NCBI GenBank assembly: GCA_030841965.1 | Contig: JAUUSJ010000068.1 | Span: forward strand, 1-20,902 | Reading direction: 5' to 3' | Origin: Blautia sp. | GTDB lineage: Bacteria; Bacillota; Clostridia; Lachnospirales; Lachnospiraceae | DNA length: 20,902 bases | In this document: one piece after another, positions 1-7,241 of the stretch | Numbering within the stretch: the stretch's first letter is position 1 | How the letters are laid out: the number at the start of each line of letters is the position of its first letter | Notes under the pieces: model-generated | What the model was told of the DNA's origin: nothing | Database searches by the model: none | What the model saw: the letters and a program-made list of their open reading frames with translations, nothing else | Position numbers and translations under genes: made by a program

Positions 1-58
1 ACTCTCTATCGTTTTTAGAGGACATATCTTCTGCCTCTCTTCGCTGTGTACTGGCGAA
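1..58 (-). repeat. Partial copy of a chromosomal repeat, cut by the window edge
   Basis: The reverse complement of this stretch matches 20822-20876 with only a few mismatches, and it also matches the internal copy at 13791-13846. The alignment runs off the first base of the window, so the copy is incomplete. No coding content is recognised. Confidence 0.85.
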
Positions 59-230
59 ACGCAATAAAATGTTTTCTTCGTTATATACTAGTGTAATCTA
101 ATGAAATGTTCCTTTAATTATGTACGACGCAATCTGATAAAATGCTCCTTTGATTATGTACGGCGTAATCTGATAAAATGTTTCCTTGATTATGTACGGC
201 GTAATCTAATAAAATGTTTCCTTAGCTATA
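59..230. repeat. 36-bp tandem array, about four to five copies
   Basis: Four units start at 95, 131, 167 and 203, exactly 36 bp apart, with a more diverged unit before them. Units read roughly AATCTRATAAAATG, then a T/C-rich part, then TTATGTACGGCGT. Because 36 is a multiple of three, one frame stays open, but no gene-like context supports translation. Related units sit beside the repeat copy at the other end of the window (20756-20821). Confidence 0.85.
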
Positions 231-286
231 CAATAGAAAATGAGCAGAAAATTGAATTCTTATCTAAAATTTCTGTTTTCTACTCA
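231..286 (-). terminator. Probable intrinsic terminator after the RibD-like gene
   Basis: TGAGCAGAAAA at 241-251 pairs with TTTTCTACTCA at 276-286, with one mismatch. Read on the minus strand, the stem is followed by a T-rich stretch (complement of 231-240). It lies about 85 bp after the stop codon of the minus-strand gene at 370-1152. Confidence 0.5.
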
Positions 287-369
287 TTTATATAGCTATA
301 AATTATATTTTGCTCCGCATTTTATAAAATGATATCATTCTTTTATCTTACCTAAATATCTCGACTAAT

Positions 370-1152
370 TTATCTCGTGTTTTTGACCAGATAGGTTATA
401 TGAAGCCCACCGTTTCCGAGATGTTTTACAGTTTTTAGGGTGAATTGTATGGGCTTTTCTGGGCTTTGAGATGGAAGCTGTGTGAAACTAGAGGCTTTGC
501 CACTGTTTCCGTCAGTTACAGGAGATAATACTAGGCTTAATTCATCTACCATTCCAGCCTGCAAAAATGTCCAATCTGCTATACCGCCTCCGCAGATTAG
601 TAGTTTTTCTATATGGAATAGCTGATATAGCTTTTCCATCGCTATTTTGCAGTTCAGTTCTGTTTTTCCTGCGAGGATATAGGATACGCCACGTTTTATC
701 AGATAACTGCGGTAGGATAGGGGAGTCGCTTCTGTTAGGATTTCGATAACATGGGCTTCCTTTCGCCCTTTATTGGCAAATCTTCCAGATTGCCAACCAA
801 GCTCGCCTTTGGTATCTAGGGCAACAAAATATGGCTTTGGTTTGTCATCGGCAACAAAATCTTTTGTCAAAATATTAGGATTTTCTTCTGAAGATAATTT
901 GGAGAAGTTTAAAGGGCTCTCTTCTGAAGTATTCATCTCTTTGTCTAAGTTTTTATCTAAAATTGGTTCTTGAAAGTTTAAAAATTCTTTTACTGTTGTT
1001 GTTCCGTATAGCCATGCATCTGCATTCATCTTCGTGCGGATTTTTCCGTATTCTTCTCCGAGCGCTCTTGTCACCTCTGCTGTCATAAAGGGACCGTTAA
1101 TTTTTCCGTCGAGAGAACTTAAAATATGGCATATTACATAGGGTCTATTCAT
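370..1152 (-). CDS. RibD C-terminal / dihydrofolate reductase-like family protein
   Basis: The 260-residue product resembles the reductase domain of RibD and the wider DHFR-like fold. Its N-terminus reads YVICHILSSLDGKINGP, the SLDGKI motif typical of these NADPH-dependent reductases, and a glycine-rich LLICGGGI segment near residue 190 fits the nucleotide-binding loop. There is no deaminase domain, so it is not a full bifunctional RibD, and riboflavin synthesis cannot be assumed; many stand-alone members have unknown substrates. Residues about 65-105 form a charged, Ser/Glu/Asn-rich stretch that looks like an insertion. The ATG follows AGGAAGGAG at a good distance. The gene is monocistronic here, and the mobile element lies directly upstream of its promoter region. 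Confidence 0.85.
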   Translation of the reverse strand: MNRPYVICHILSSLDGKINGPFMTAEVTRALGEEYGKIRTKMNADAWLYGTTTVKEFLNFQEPILDKNLDKEMNTSEESPLNFSKLSSEENPNILTKDFVADDKPKPYFVALDTKGELGWQSGRFANKGRKEAHVIEILTEATPLSYRSYLIKRGVSYILAGKTELNCKIAMEKLYQLFHIEKLLICGGGIADWTFLQAGMVDELSLVLSPVTDGNSGKASSFTQLPSQSPEKPIQFTLKTVKHLGNGGLHITYLVKNTR

Positions 1153-1222
1153 GGTTTGTTTTCTCCTTCCTATTTTTAAATTAATTATTTTTTATACCGA
1201 TAAATATTCTGTTCTTATTATA

Positions 1223-1263
1223 GAAGTCAAATTCCATTAGAGAACACAAACACATATCCTCAT
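1223..1263. mobile_element. Left end of the integrated element (attL side)
   Basis: A GA dinucleotide at 1223-1224 is followed by an end sequence that aligns with the reverse complement of the right end (11577-11618). The shared parts are AAATTCCATT, GAGAACA, AAAC and CCTCAT, with a 2-nt gap between the two ends. From GA to the conserved TTCC block the spacing is the same at both ends. Tn4451-family recombinases cross over at GA, which supports this boundary, but the exact base is inferred. Confidence 0.65.
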
Positions 1264-1291
1264 AAACTGAATATCAAATCAAAGTCGCAAG

Positions 1292-1346
1292 GCACTTGTT
1301 ATCAACCGAAAAAACAAACGGTTTGGTGCAGGTGCTTTTTCTTTTT
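1292..1346 (+). terminator. Hairpin with T-tract near the element's left end
   Basis: GCACTTGTTATCAACCG (1292-1308) pairs imperfectly with CGGTTTGGTGCAGGTGC (1319-1335), followed by a run of T and C to 1346. It could insulate the element from transcription crossing the left junction, or end a transcript in the circular form. Confidence 0.5.
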
Positions 1347-1396
1347 CAAAAAATCAGAACATCATGTGGAAAATTGGCTATCCTAAAGGGCTATTA

Positions 1397-1427
1397 GACG
1401 AGAGGTTAAAATCTCCCGTCTTTTTTT
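1397..1427 (+). terminator. Terminator-like hairpin upstream of repA
   Basis: GACGAGAGGT (1397-1406) pairs with ATCTCCCGTC (1411-1420) with one mismatch, followed by seven T. The surrounding sequence, GGGCTATT through AAAATC, is also found at 11013-11036 between the two sigma-like genes. It may be a terminator or an attenuator ahead of the repA operon. Confidence 0.6.
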
Positions 1428-1648
1428 ACGTCTTTTTGCACTTTGAAAACTTCACAGCAGCCGCCAGAGGGATACCTGCCGCAACGGACAGCAGAGCGAT
1501 GATATGAGCCTGCCCGACGCTTAAACCATACACAGCATTGACAGAGAGAACGCCGCTTGAAAAAGCGTGGAACTGTATGGAATGGCTGTATGTACATATC
1601 TCCGCCTTTCTGGTGGGGATATAAAAATTTTAAGGAGGTCATATGCCT

Positions 1649-1741
1649 ATGGTCAACTATGCAACAAAAACCAGACAGAACCGAAAGGAGGACGCCCATG
1701 CAGAAGTTACAGACAATAGACGCCGATGCCTTACTCTATGA
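1649..1741 (+). CDS. Possible 30-residue leader ORF overlapping the repA start
   Basis: A strong AAGGAGG at 1632-1638 precedes two in-frame ATGs at 1643 and 1649; the second has the better spacing. The reading frame gives MVNYATKTRQNRKEDAH and ends at a TGA at 1739-1741, 44 bases inside repA in another frame. The peptide is short and basic and I recognise no family. It may serve mainly to couple ribosomes onto the repA site. Expression is unproven. Confidence 0.35.
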   Translation: MVNYATKTRQNRKEDAHAEVTDNRRRCLTL

Positions 1742-2729
1742 GCCGCTTGAAAAGCCCCAGTTTGTCGTGGACGGTCTGATACCCACAGGGCTGATTTTAT
1801 TCTGCGGCGCACAGAAAATCGGCAAGAGCTGGCTTATGTTAAAGCTCTGCCTCTGCGTGTCGCAGGGATTACCCTTATGGGAAATGCCGACAGCGCAGGG
1901 CGATGTTTTGTATCTCTGTCTGGAAGATACGTTCTCCCGCATACAGGACAGGCTTTTCCAAGTGACGGACGAAGCAAGCGGGCGGCTTCATTTTGCGGTG
2001 GCAAGTTGTAAATTAACGGACGGTCTTACTGTCCAGTTGGAGGATTATCTGAAAGACTATCCCGACAGTAAGATGATTGTCATTGATACCTTGCAGAAAG
2101 TACGCACAGCGTCAAAAGACAACGCCTATGCCAGTGATTACGGGGATATATCCCTACTGAAAGACTTTGCCGACAGACATTCCCTTGCGGTTATTGTGGT
2201 ACACCACATCCGAAAACAGAAAGACAGCGATGTGTTCAACATGGTGTCGGGAACGACAGGGCTGACAGGCAGCGCAGACAGTACCTTTGTGTTGGAGAGG
2301 GAAAACAGGGCGTTGGATGCCGCAAGGCTGTATGTGACGGGCAGGGACACGCCCTATCAGGAGTTTGTCTTACGTTTCCACGATTGCACTTGGGAACTGG
2401 TGGAGCGAAAGACGCAGGAGCAGCTTGCGAAAGAAGCCATACCGAATGTTCTTTTTCGGGTGGTTGATTTTATGCAGGACAAAGAGAGATGGTCTGGGAC
2501 AGCAACGGAACTGATAGCGGCTATGAGGGAAACAGAAACCGTCCCCACCGTCATAACCAAGTGGCTCAATGAATACCGCATCCCGTTCCTTAGTGAGAAT
2601 GGCATTGGCTACCAGTACAGCCGCAGAAAAGAGGGCAGGCAGATTGCACTTACCAGACAGGCGGGTGACAGCGATGACAGCAATGACAGTGATGTTGGGA
2701 TGCCCCCAGCTGCTGTCACTGTCATGTAA
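1698..2729 (+). CDS. RepA-like AAA ATPase (AAA_25, DnaB/RepA-type helicase)
   Basis: The 343-residue product is a RecA-fold ATPase of the kind found as RepA helicases in plasmids and mobilizable elements; it probably unwinds DNA during element replication or transfer. The Walker A motif GAQKIGKS is at about residues 37-44, the Walker B strand MIVID at 126-130, and VVHHIRK at 167-173 carries a sensor-like His pair. Residues about 246-316 look like a C-terminal winged helix. The start is ATG 1698, preceded by AAAGGAGG; an in-frame upstream extension to 1557 lacks a site. The last 21 codons are written by the first iteron module, giving an acidic Asp/Ser tail, so replication control DNA lies inside the gene. 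It is the first large gene of the element. Confidence 0.85.
   Translation: MQKLQTIDADALLYEPLEKPQFVVDGLIPTGLILFCGAQKIGKSWLMLKLCLCVSQGLPLWEMPTAQGDVLYLCLEDTFSRIQDRLFQVTDEASGRLHFAVASCKLTDGLTVQLEDYLKDYPDSKMIVIDTLQKVRTASKDNAYASDYGDISLLKDFADRHSLAVIVVHHIRKQKDSDVFNMVSGTTGLTGSADSTFVLERENRALDAARLYVTGRDTPYQEFVLRFHDCTWELVERKTQEQLAKEAIPNVLFRVVDFMQDKERWSGTATELIAAMRETETVPTVITKWLNEYRIPFLSENGIGYQYSRRKEGRQIALTRQAGDSDDSNDSDVGMPPAAVTVM
2664..2725 (+). repeat. Iteron module A (inside the repA 3' end)
   Basis: Three direct 9-bp repeats, GGTGACAGC, GATGACAGC and AATGACAGT (2664-2690), are followed by the core TTGGGATGCCCCC and then GCTGTCACTGTCAT, which holds two iterons in inverse orientation. The same layout recurs in modules B and C. 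It fits binding sites for a replication or partition protein. Confidence 0.8.
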
Positions 2730-2761
2730 GCGTATGTGAGGAATGGCAGCTCTGCCCGCAA

Positions 2762-2816
2762 GGTGACAGTGATGACAGCGGTGACGGTAATGTTGGGATA
2801 CCCCACCACTGTCACC
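2762..2816 (+). repeat. Iteron module B
   Basis: GGTGACAGT, GATGACAGC and GGTGACGGT (2762-2788) are followed by the core TTGGGATACCCCA and one inverted iteron ACTGTCACC. It has the same orientation as module A and starts 98 bp after it, just beyond the repA stop codon. Confidence 0.8.
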
Positions 2817-2900
2817 CTACGGGAGAACACCCCGCAAACGCTAATTGCAGGCGTGGGCTTTATCCGCCTTTCTCGGCTTGTAAAGCCACCCCTGCGTCAG

Positions 2901-3048
2901 AAAAATCTTTCCGATTTTTCCGACAGCGTATGCAGGGTGTAACACACTACACCTTGCGAGCAAGGAGCGTGTGCCAGACGTTCCCTCTGGACTCCCTTAT
3001 GGTGGCAGGGCTTCGCCCTGCGTATCCGCCGCTTTTCGCTTCGGATAC
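2901..3048. other. Hairpin-rich segment, candidate origin of transfer (oriT)
   Basis: This non-coding stretch directly upstream of the relaxase gene holds several perfect hairpins: AAAAATC/GATTTTT (2901-2919), GGTGT/ACACC (2936-2953), CCTTG-CGAG-CAAGG (2952-2965) inside flanking CACAC/GTGTG (2943-2973), GCAGGGC-TTC-GCCCTGC (3005-3021) and GTATCCG/CGGATAC (3022-3048). MobV relaxases usually nick beside an inverted repeat just upstream of their own gene, so this is the best oriT candidate. The nick site cannot be assigned by eye. Confidence 0.5.
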
Positions 3049-3066
3049 AAGAATGGTGTCGGCGCA

Positions 3067-3131
3067 GCGGTGACAGTGACAGCCGCAGGGGGCATCCCAA
3101 AATTGCTGTCATCACTGTCACCGCTGTCATC
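3067..3131 (-). repeat. Iteron module C (inverted relative to A and B)
   Basis: Read on the minus strand it gives GATGACAGC, GGTGACAGT, GATGACAGC, the core TTGGGATGCCCCC, and an inverted GCTGTCACTGTCACC. It matches modules A and B but points the other way, so the three modules bracket the hairpin-rich segment. It ends about 45 bp before the relaxase start. Confidence 0.8.
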
Positions 3132-3176
3132 TGCCGAAAGATTACCCGCCGAAAAAAGAAAGGAGAATGACCGAGT

Positions 3177-4142
3177 ATGCCTTATGCAATCCTGCGTTTT
3201 CAGAAACGCAAGGCAGGCGGCATTGCGGCTTGTGAACGCCACAATGAGCGTAAGAAAGAAGCCTACAGGAGCAATCCCGATATTGATGTGGAACGCTCGA
3301 AAAACAATTATCATCTTGTGCCGCCGCCGAGGTACACCTACAAAAAAGAGATAAACCGCATGGTTGCTGAAGCAGGCTGTAAAGTGCGAAAGGATAGCGT
3401 GTTGATGGTGGAAACGCTCATTACCGCTTCGCCAGAGTTTATGAACAGCCTGCCGCCAGAGGAACAAAAAGAGTATTTCACGATGGCTCTGGACTTTCTT
3501 GCGGAGCGTGTCGGCAGACAAAATATTCCATCCGCAGTTGTCCACATGGACGAGAAAACGCCCCATATGCACCTTTGCTTTGTGCCGATTACACCCGATA
3601 ACAGGCTGTCGGCAAAGGCATTTCTGGGAAACCAGAAATCATTATCCCAATGGCAGACTGACTACCATGAGCGTATGTCCGCACGTTGGAATGAACTGGA
3701 ACGGGGGCAGTCCTCAATGGAAACCAAGCGGAAACACATCCCCGCATGGTTATTCAAGACAGCTACTCGACTGGATAAACAGTATGGGGAAATCGTGTCT
3801 GCCCTGTCTGAGATTAACGCTTTCAATGCAGGAAAGAAGCGTGACAAAGCACTGGAATTATTATCATCATGGCTGCCAGAGGTGGAGAAATTTTCAAAGG
3901 AAATCCAGAAACAGCAGTCTTATATCGACAGCTTAAAAGAAAAAATCGGGCAGGAAAGCGATTATGCGGGGCGTATGCGTGATGAAAAGTATGCGGAGGA
4001 ACTGAAAGTGCAGAAAGCCAACCAGAGGATATTTGAGTTGCAGCGCACCAACGAACAGATGAAACGTCTGCTCTCCAAAATCCCGCCCGAAGTATTGGAC
4101 GAGATACAGAAATCAAATAAAAACAAGACGAGAGAAAGGTAG
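3177..4142 (+). CDS. MobV-family relaxase (Mob_Pre)
   Basis: The 321-residue protein is a plasmid recombination/mobilization relaxase of the MobV (Pre/Mob) family. It would nick the transferred strand at oriT and stay bound to the 5' end. The family's metal-binding His motif III is clear: HMDEKTPHMH at residues 123-132. The N-terminal segment VERSKNNYHL (about 38-47) fits motif I, which contains a conserved Asn-Tyr. Residues about 230-315 are rich in Glu, Lys and Gln and look like a coiled coil. The ATG is 12 nt after AGGAG; a nearer ATG at 3167 is in another frame. It follows the iteron/oriT region and is 7 bp before parB. It is short for MobV, suggesting a minimal catalytic domain plus coiled-coil tail. 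Confidence 0.9.
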   Translation: MPYAILRFQKRKAGGIAACERHNERKKEAYRSNPDIDVERSKNNYHLVPPPRYTYKKEINRMVAEAGCKVRKDSVLMVETLITASPEFMNSLPPEEQKEYFTMALDFLAERVGRQNIPSAVVHMDEKTPHMHLCFVPITPDNRLSAKAFLGNQKSLSQWQTDYHERMSARWNELERGQSSMETKRKHIPAWLFKTATRLDKQYGEIVSALSEINAFNAGKKRDKALELLSSWLPEVEKFSKEIQKQQSYIDSLKEKIGQESDYAGRMRDEKYAEELKVQKANQRIFELQRTNEQMKRLLSKIPPEVLDEIQKSNKNKTRER

Positions 4143-4149
4143 AGATTGA

Positions 4150-5004
4150 ATGAAGAAACAGGATTTTACCGTATTGAAGATAAAGGATTTACACCCATTT
4201 CCCGACAATCCGTTCCATGTGGGAACGGACGAAACGCTCATGGAATTATCGGAGAGCATCAAAGAGTTTGGTATCGTAACGCCAATTATCACACGCCCGA
4301 AAGAGGACGGGAACGGATACGAAGTCATCGCAGGACAGCGGCGAGTGAGAGCGTCAGAGCTTGCAGGGATAGATACCATTCCCGCCTTTGTCCTGCCTTT
4401 AGACCGTGACAGGGCGATTATTACCCTTGTGGACAGCAACCTACAGCGTGAAAATATCCTGCCGAGCGAACGTGCTTTTGCCTACAAAATGAAGTTGGAA
4501 GCCATGAAGCGGCAGGGCTTCCGTACCGATTTGACTTCGCCCCAAGTTGTGACGAAGTTGCGGGCAGACGATAAAGTGGCGCAGGGTTTTGGTGTCGGGA
4601 GGATGACAGTACAGCGGTTTATCCGCCTTACGGAACTGATACCGCCCATTTTGAAGATGGTGGACGAGGAGAAAATCGCTCTCACTCCTGCGGTGGAAGT
4701 ATCCTTTTTGAAGAAAGACGAGCAGAAAAATCTGCTTATCACAATGGAGAGCGAAGAAGCAACACCCTCTTTATCACAGGCGCAGCGCATGAAGAAGTTG
4801 AGCCAGCAGGGGCGGCTTGATATGGATACTATCTTTGCGATTATGACCGAGGAAAAGGGTAACCAGAGAGAAACCGTGAAAATCGGCATGGAAAAGTTAA
4901 AAAAATACTTTCCGAGAGGTACGACACCAAAGCAGATGGAGGAGACGATTATCCGACTTCTGGAACGTGAATTACAGAGAAAACGGAACAGGGATAGTCG
5001 ATAA
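4150..5004 (+). CDS. ParB/RepB/Spo0J-like partition protein
   Basis: The 284-residue protein has the ParB N-terminal nuclease/CTPase-like domain: box I around DNPFHV (19-24), box II EVIAGQRRVRASELAG (58-73), where GxRR is the phosphate-binding motif of ParB CTPases, and NLQRENILPSERA (97-109). A helix-turn-helix follows, around GVGRMTVQRFIRL (148-160). No ParA partner is encoded in the element, so classic two-protein partition is unlikely. It may bind the iteron modules and help the excised circle persist, or regulate the operon. It starts 7 bp after the relaxase stop and is probably cotranscribed with it. Confidence 0.88.
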   Translation: MKKQDFTVLKIKDLHPFPDNPFHVGTDETLMELSESIKEFGIVTPIITRPKEDGNGYEVIAGQRRVRASELAGIDTIPAFVLPLDRDRAIITLVDSNLQRENILPSERAFAYKMKLEAMKRQGFRTDLTSPQVVTKLRADDKVAQGFGVGRMTVQRFIRLTELIPPILKMVDEEKIALTPAVEVSFLKKDEQKNLLITMESEEATPSLSQAQRMKKLSQQGRLDMDTIFAIMTEEKGNQRETVKIGMEKLKKYFPRGTTPKQMEETIIRLLERELQRKRNRDSR

Positions 5005-5071
5005 TCTTCTCTTTTCGGATGGTAAATACAGAACATGGACACAGAGAAAAAAGCAGAAACGGAGGCAGACA

Positions 5072-5296
5072 ATGAAAGAAATCCAGTATGAGATTGTAAA
5101 GGAAATCGCTGTACTTTCCAAGAGCGACAGCGGCTACACGAAGGAAATCAACTTTATCACATGGAACGGGAACGCACCAAAGATTGATATTCGCAGCTTC
5201 TCCCCGAACAGGGAGAAGTGCGGCAAGGGGATTACGCTCACCGCAGAGGAAGCGGCGGCGCTCTTAGAAGCATTAAAAAAGGAACTGGATAACTGA
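5072..5296 (+). CDS. YdbC/PC4-like single-stranded-DNA-binding protein
   Basis: The 74-residue product resembles the YdbC family, a bacterial branch of the PC4 coactivator fold that binds ssDNA as a dimer. Family-like features are the start KEIQYEIVKEIAVLS, the central strand pair NFITWNGNAPKIDIRSFSP, and the C-terminal KGITLTAEEAAALLEAL helix. The start is ATG 5072 after GGAGG; the open frame extends upstream to 4967 without a site. Between ParB and the recombinase, it plausibly coats the displaced strand during transfer or replication. The assignment rests on recalled family pattern. Confidence 0.75.
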   Translation: MKEIQYEIVKEIAVLSKSDSGYTKEINFITWNGNAPKIDIRSFSPNREKCGKGITLTAEEAAALLEALKKELDN

Positions 5297-5363
5297 TGGT
5301 TTGCGGCGGCGTGGGAACGCCTGCGGACGATCCCGCCCCGCCTTTAAGGGAGGATATTTGCCT

Positions 5364-5555
5364 ATGGCAAGAACAACGGAACGCCCGAAGATAACCGTAC
5401 AGGCGGTCTATACGGGCAACGGGGATATGCGGGAGATGTTTGTTTCCCTGCTTGTCCATGCGGCAAGGCAGGGGAAAACCTCTGTCCGCACCTTTGAGAT
5501 TGTAAAAGATACAGACTACAATCTATCCATAACAGACGAAAAGGAGGCGGAATGA
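5364..5555 (+). CDS. Small conserved-looking protein of unknown function
   Basis: The 63-residue product starts MARTTERPKITVQAVYTG and ends in a charged DEKEAE tail. I do not recognise a named family. The start at ATG 5364 is preceded by AAGGGAGG; the frame is open further upstream (from 5301), but that part is GC-rich and arginine-rich without a site. Its stop codon abuts the recombinase start (TGA then ATG), so the two are probably translationally coupled. The position just before a TnpX-type recombinase hints at an accessory role in excision or regulation, but nothing in the sequence proves it. Confidence 0.65.
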   Translation: MARTTERPKITVQAVYTGNGDMREMFVSLLVHAARQGKTSVRTFEIVKDTDYNLSITDEKEAE

Positions 5556-7241
5556 ATGGGTATTTTAAGGACAGGTCTATATTGTCGCTTATCGAAAGAT
5601 GATATGCTGCAGGGGGACAGTGAGAGCATTAAAACGCAGAAAGCAATGCTGACACAGTATGCAAAGGAGCATGGTTTTCTGGTGGTAGAAATCTATGTGG
5701 ACGATGGTTGGAGTGGCTTGAATTTTGACCGCCCAGACTTCAACCGTATGCTCGATGACATCGAAGCAGGAAAGATTGATGTGGTCATCACAAAGGATTT
5801 ATCCAGACTGGGGCGTGACCATCTGAAAGTCGGACACTTCACGGAGATATATTTCCCCATGAAAAACGTGCGCTATATCGCTGTCAATGACGGTGTGGAC
5901 ACCGCCAACAAGAACAACGATATAGCCGCATTAAAGAACGTGATGAATGAATTTTACAGCAGGGATAATTCGAGGAAAATCCGTTCTTCCATACGGGCGA
6001 GGGCGAAAGCGGGGCTTTACCGTGCGTCATTCAACCCTATCGGCTATCGGAAATCTCCCGACAATCATAATAAACTGATTGTGGACGAGGAAACCGCATG
6101 GATTGTGAAACGTATCTTTTCCCTTGCCAACGCAGGCATAGGCGCACACAAAATCGCAAAGACATTCTATGAGGAACAAGTACCCTGCCCGTCATGGTGG
6201 CTTTATTCCCGTGGGGAAAAGGATTATTCCAAGCGGTTTGAAAATCCAGAAAACAAATATGTGTGGTCACACACCGTCATACGGGAGATTATCAGAAATC
6301 CCCTTTATTTAGGGCATACCGTCATGTGCAAGACGGAGGTTATCTTCAAAGTCGGGAGGTTTAAGAATGTTCCCGAATCGGAATGGATACAGGTGGACAA
6401 TACCCATGAGCCGCTTGTTTCGCAGGAAATATTTGACGGGGCAAACGCAAAGATAGAGAGCCGCAGGCGTGATACAACCAATAATTTCGTATCGGTATTT
6501 TCTGGACTGGTAAAGTGCGGAACCTGCGGGAAAGCGTTGGGGCTGCGCTATTGGGGAAAGGACAGGCATCACATTTATGTGTGTACCACCTATGCCCGCA
6601 ATACAAAAGCCTGCTCCGACCACCGCATTTTCTATGAGGATTTATATAACGCTGTCCTTGCCGACATTCAGTACCATGCCCGCCTTGCCTATGAGGACAG
6701 GGAGAAAGCGGTAGCTCTTGCAGTCAAAATGAACGAGAAAGCGGACGGGAACAAAGGAAAATCCAACGAAAGCAGGCTGAAACAGGCGAAGAAACGCTAT
6801 GAGGAAGTGACGAGATTGTTTGACAGACTATACGAGGATTCCCTTTCGGGGCGCATCTCCAATGACAATTTTACCCGTCTGATTGATAAGTACCAGACGG
6901 AGCAGGAACAGCTTTTAGGGCAGATAGAAACCCTTGAAAATGCCATGCAGGAAGTCAAAGACAGTCAGAGCAACGCAATAAAATGGGCGGATTTAATGGC
7001 GCAGTATGCGGGCATAGAGGAACTGACAAAGGAAAACCTCAATCTTCTGGTGGAGAGGATTGAAGTATCTGACCGAACGGAAACAGACGGAGAAACCAAG
7101 CAGGTTATTAAAATCTGTTACCGCTTCGGCGGCTACATAGGGGAACGCCGCTTCAAGGCGAAGATGCTGAAAACGGTATGTAAACGGAAATGCCCTTTGA
7201 AAGAAAGGAAAGACGATGAAAAAATATCATTTGTATCTTGA
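5556..7241 (+). CDS. Large serine recombinase, TnpX/TndX type
   Basis: The 561-residue protein catalyses excision and insertion of the element. The N-terminal resolvase domain shows YCRLSKDD with the nucleophile Ser13, DDGWSGLNFDRP (49-60) and TKDLSRLGRDH (79-89), which holds the catalytic arginines. A recombinase domain spans about residues 155-305. A zinc ribbon follows with Cys321, Cys324, Cys343 and Cys353. The tail is a coiled coil (about 385-470) and a DUF4368-like end. Length and order match TnpX of Tn4451 and TndX of Tn5397, which use GA core dinucleotides. The GTG-free start is ATG 5556, directly after the previous stop, with AAAAGGAGG upstream. The last 26 bases overlap the next ORF. 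Confidence 0.93.
   Translation: MGILRTGLYCRLSKDDMLQGDSESIKTQKAMLTQYAKEHGFLVVEIYVDDGWSGLNFDRPDFNRMLDDIEAGKIDVVITKDLSRLGRDHLKVGHFTEIYFPMKNVRYIAVNDGVDTANKNNDIAALKNVMNEFYSRDNSRKIRSSIRARAKAGLYRASFNPIGYRKSPDNHNKLIVDEETAWIVKRIFSLANAGIGAHKIAKTFYEEQVPCPSWWLYSRGEKDYSKRFENPENKYVWSHTVIREIIRNPLYLGHTVMCKTEVIFKVGRFKNVPESEWIQVDNTHEPLVSQEIFDGANAKIESRRRDTTNNFVSVFSGLVKCGTCGKALGLRYWGKDRHHIYVCTTYARNTKACSDHRIFYEDLYNAVLADIQYHARLAYEDREKAVALAVKMNEKADGNKGKSNESRLKQAKKRYEEVTRLFDRLYEDSLSGRISNDNFTRLIDKYQTEQEQLLGQIETLENAMQEVKDSQSNAIKWADLMAQYAGIEELTKENLNLLVERIEVSDRTETDGETKQVIKICYRFGGYIGERRFKAKMLKTVCKRKCPLKERKDDEKISFVS

Noticed and set aside
59..230. Possible CRISPR array
   Set aside because: Whole units repeat head to tail without unique spacers, and no cas genes are present. 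The same holds for the arrays at 13271-13655 and 14134-14355.
101..295. 64-codon ORF of repeated KCFLDYVRRNLI-like units
   Set aside because: It is the translation of a 36-bp DNA tandem array; the unit length is a multiple of three, so any frame without a stop stays open. No ribosome site or gene context.
1557..1697. N-terminal extension of RepA
   Set aside because: No ribosome site before the upstream ATG, while ATG 1698 has AAAGGAGG and matches the usual protein start.
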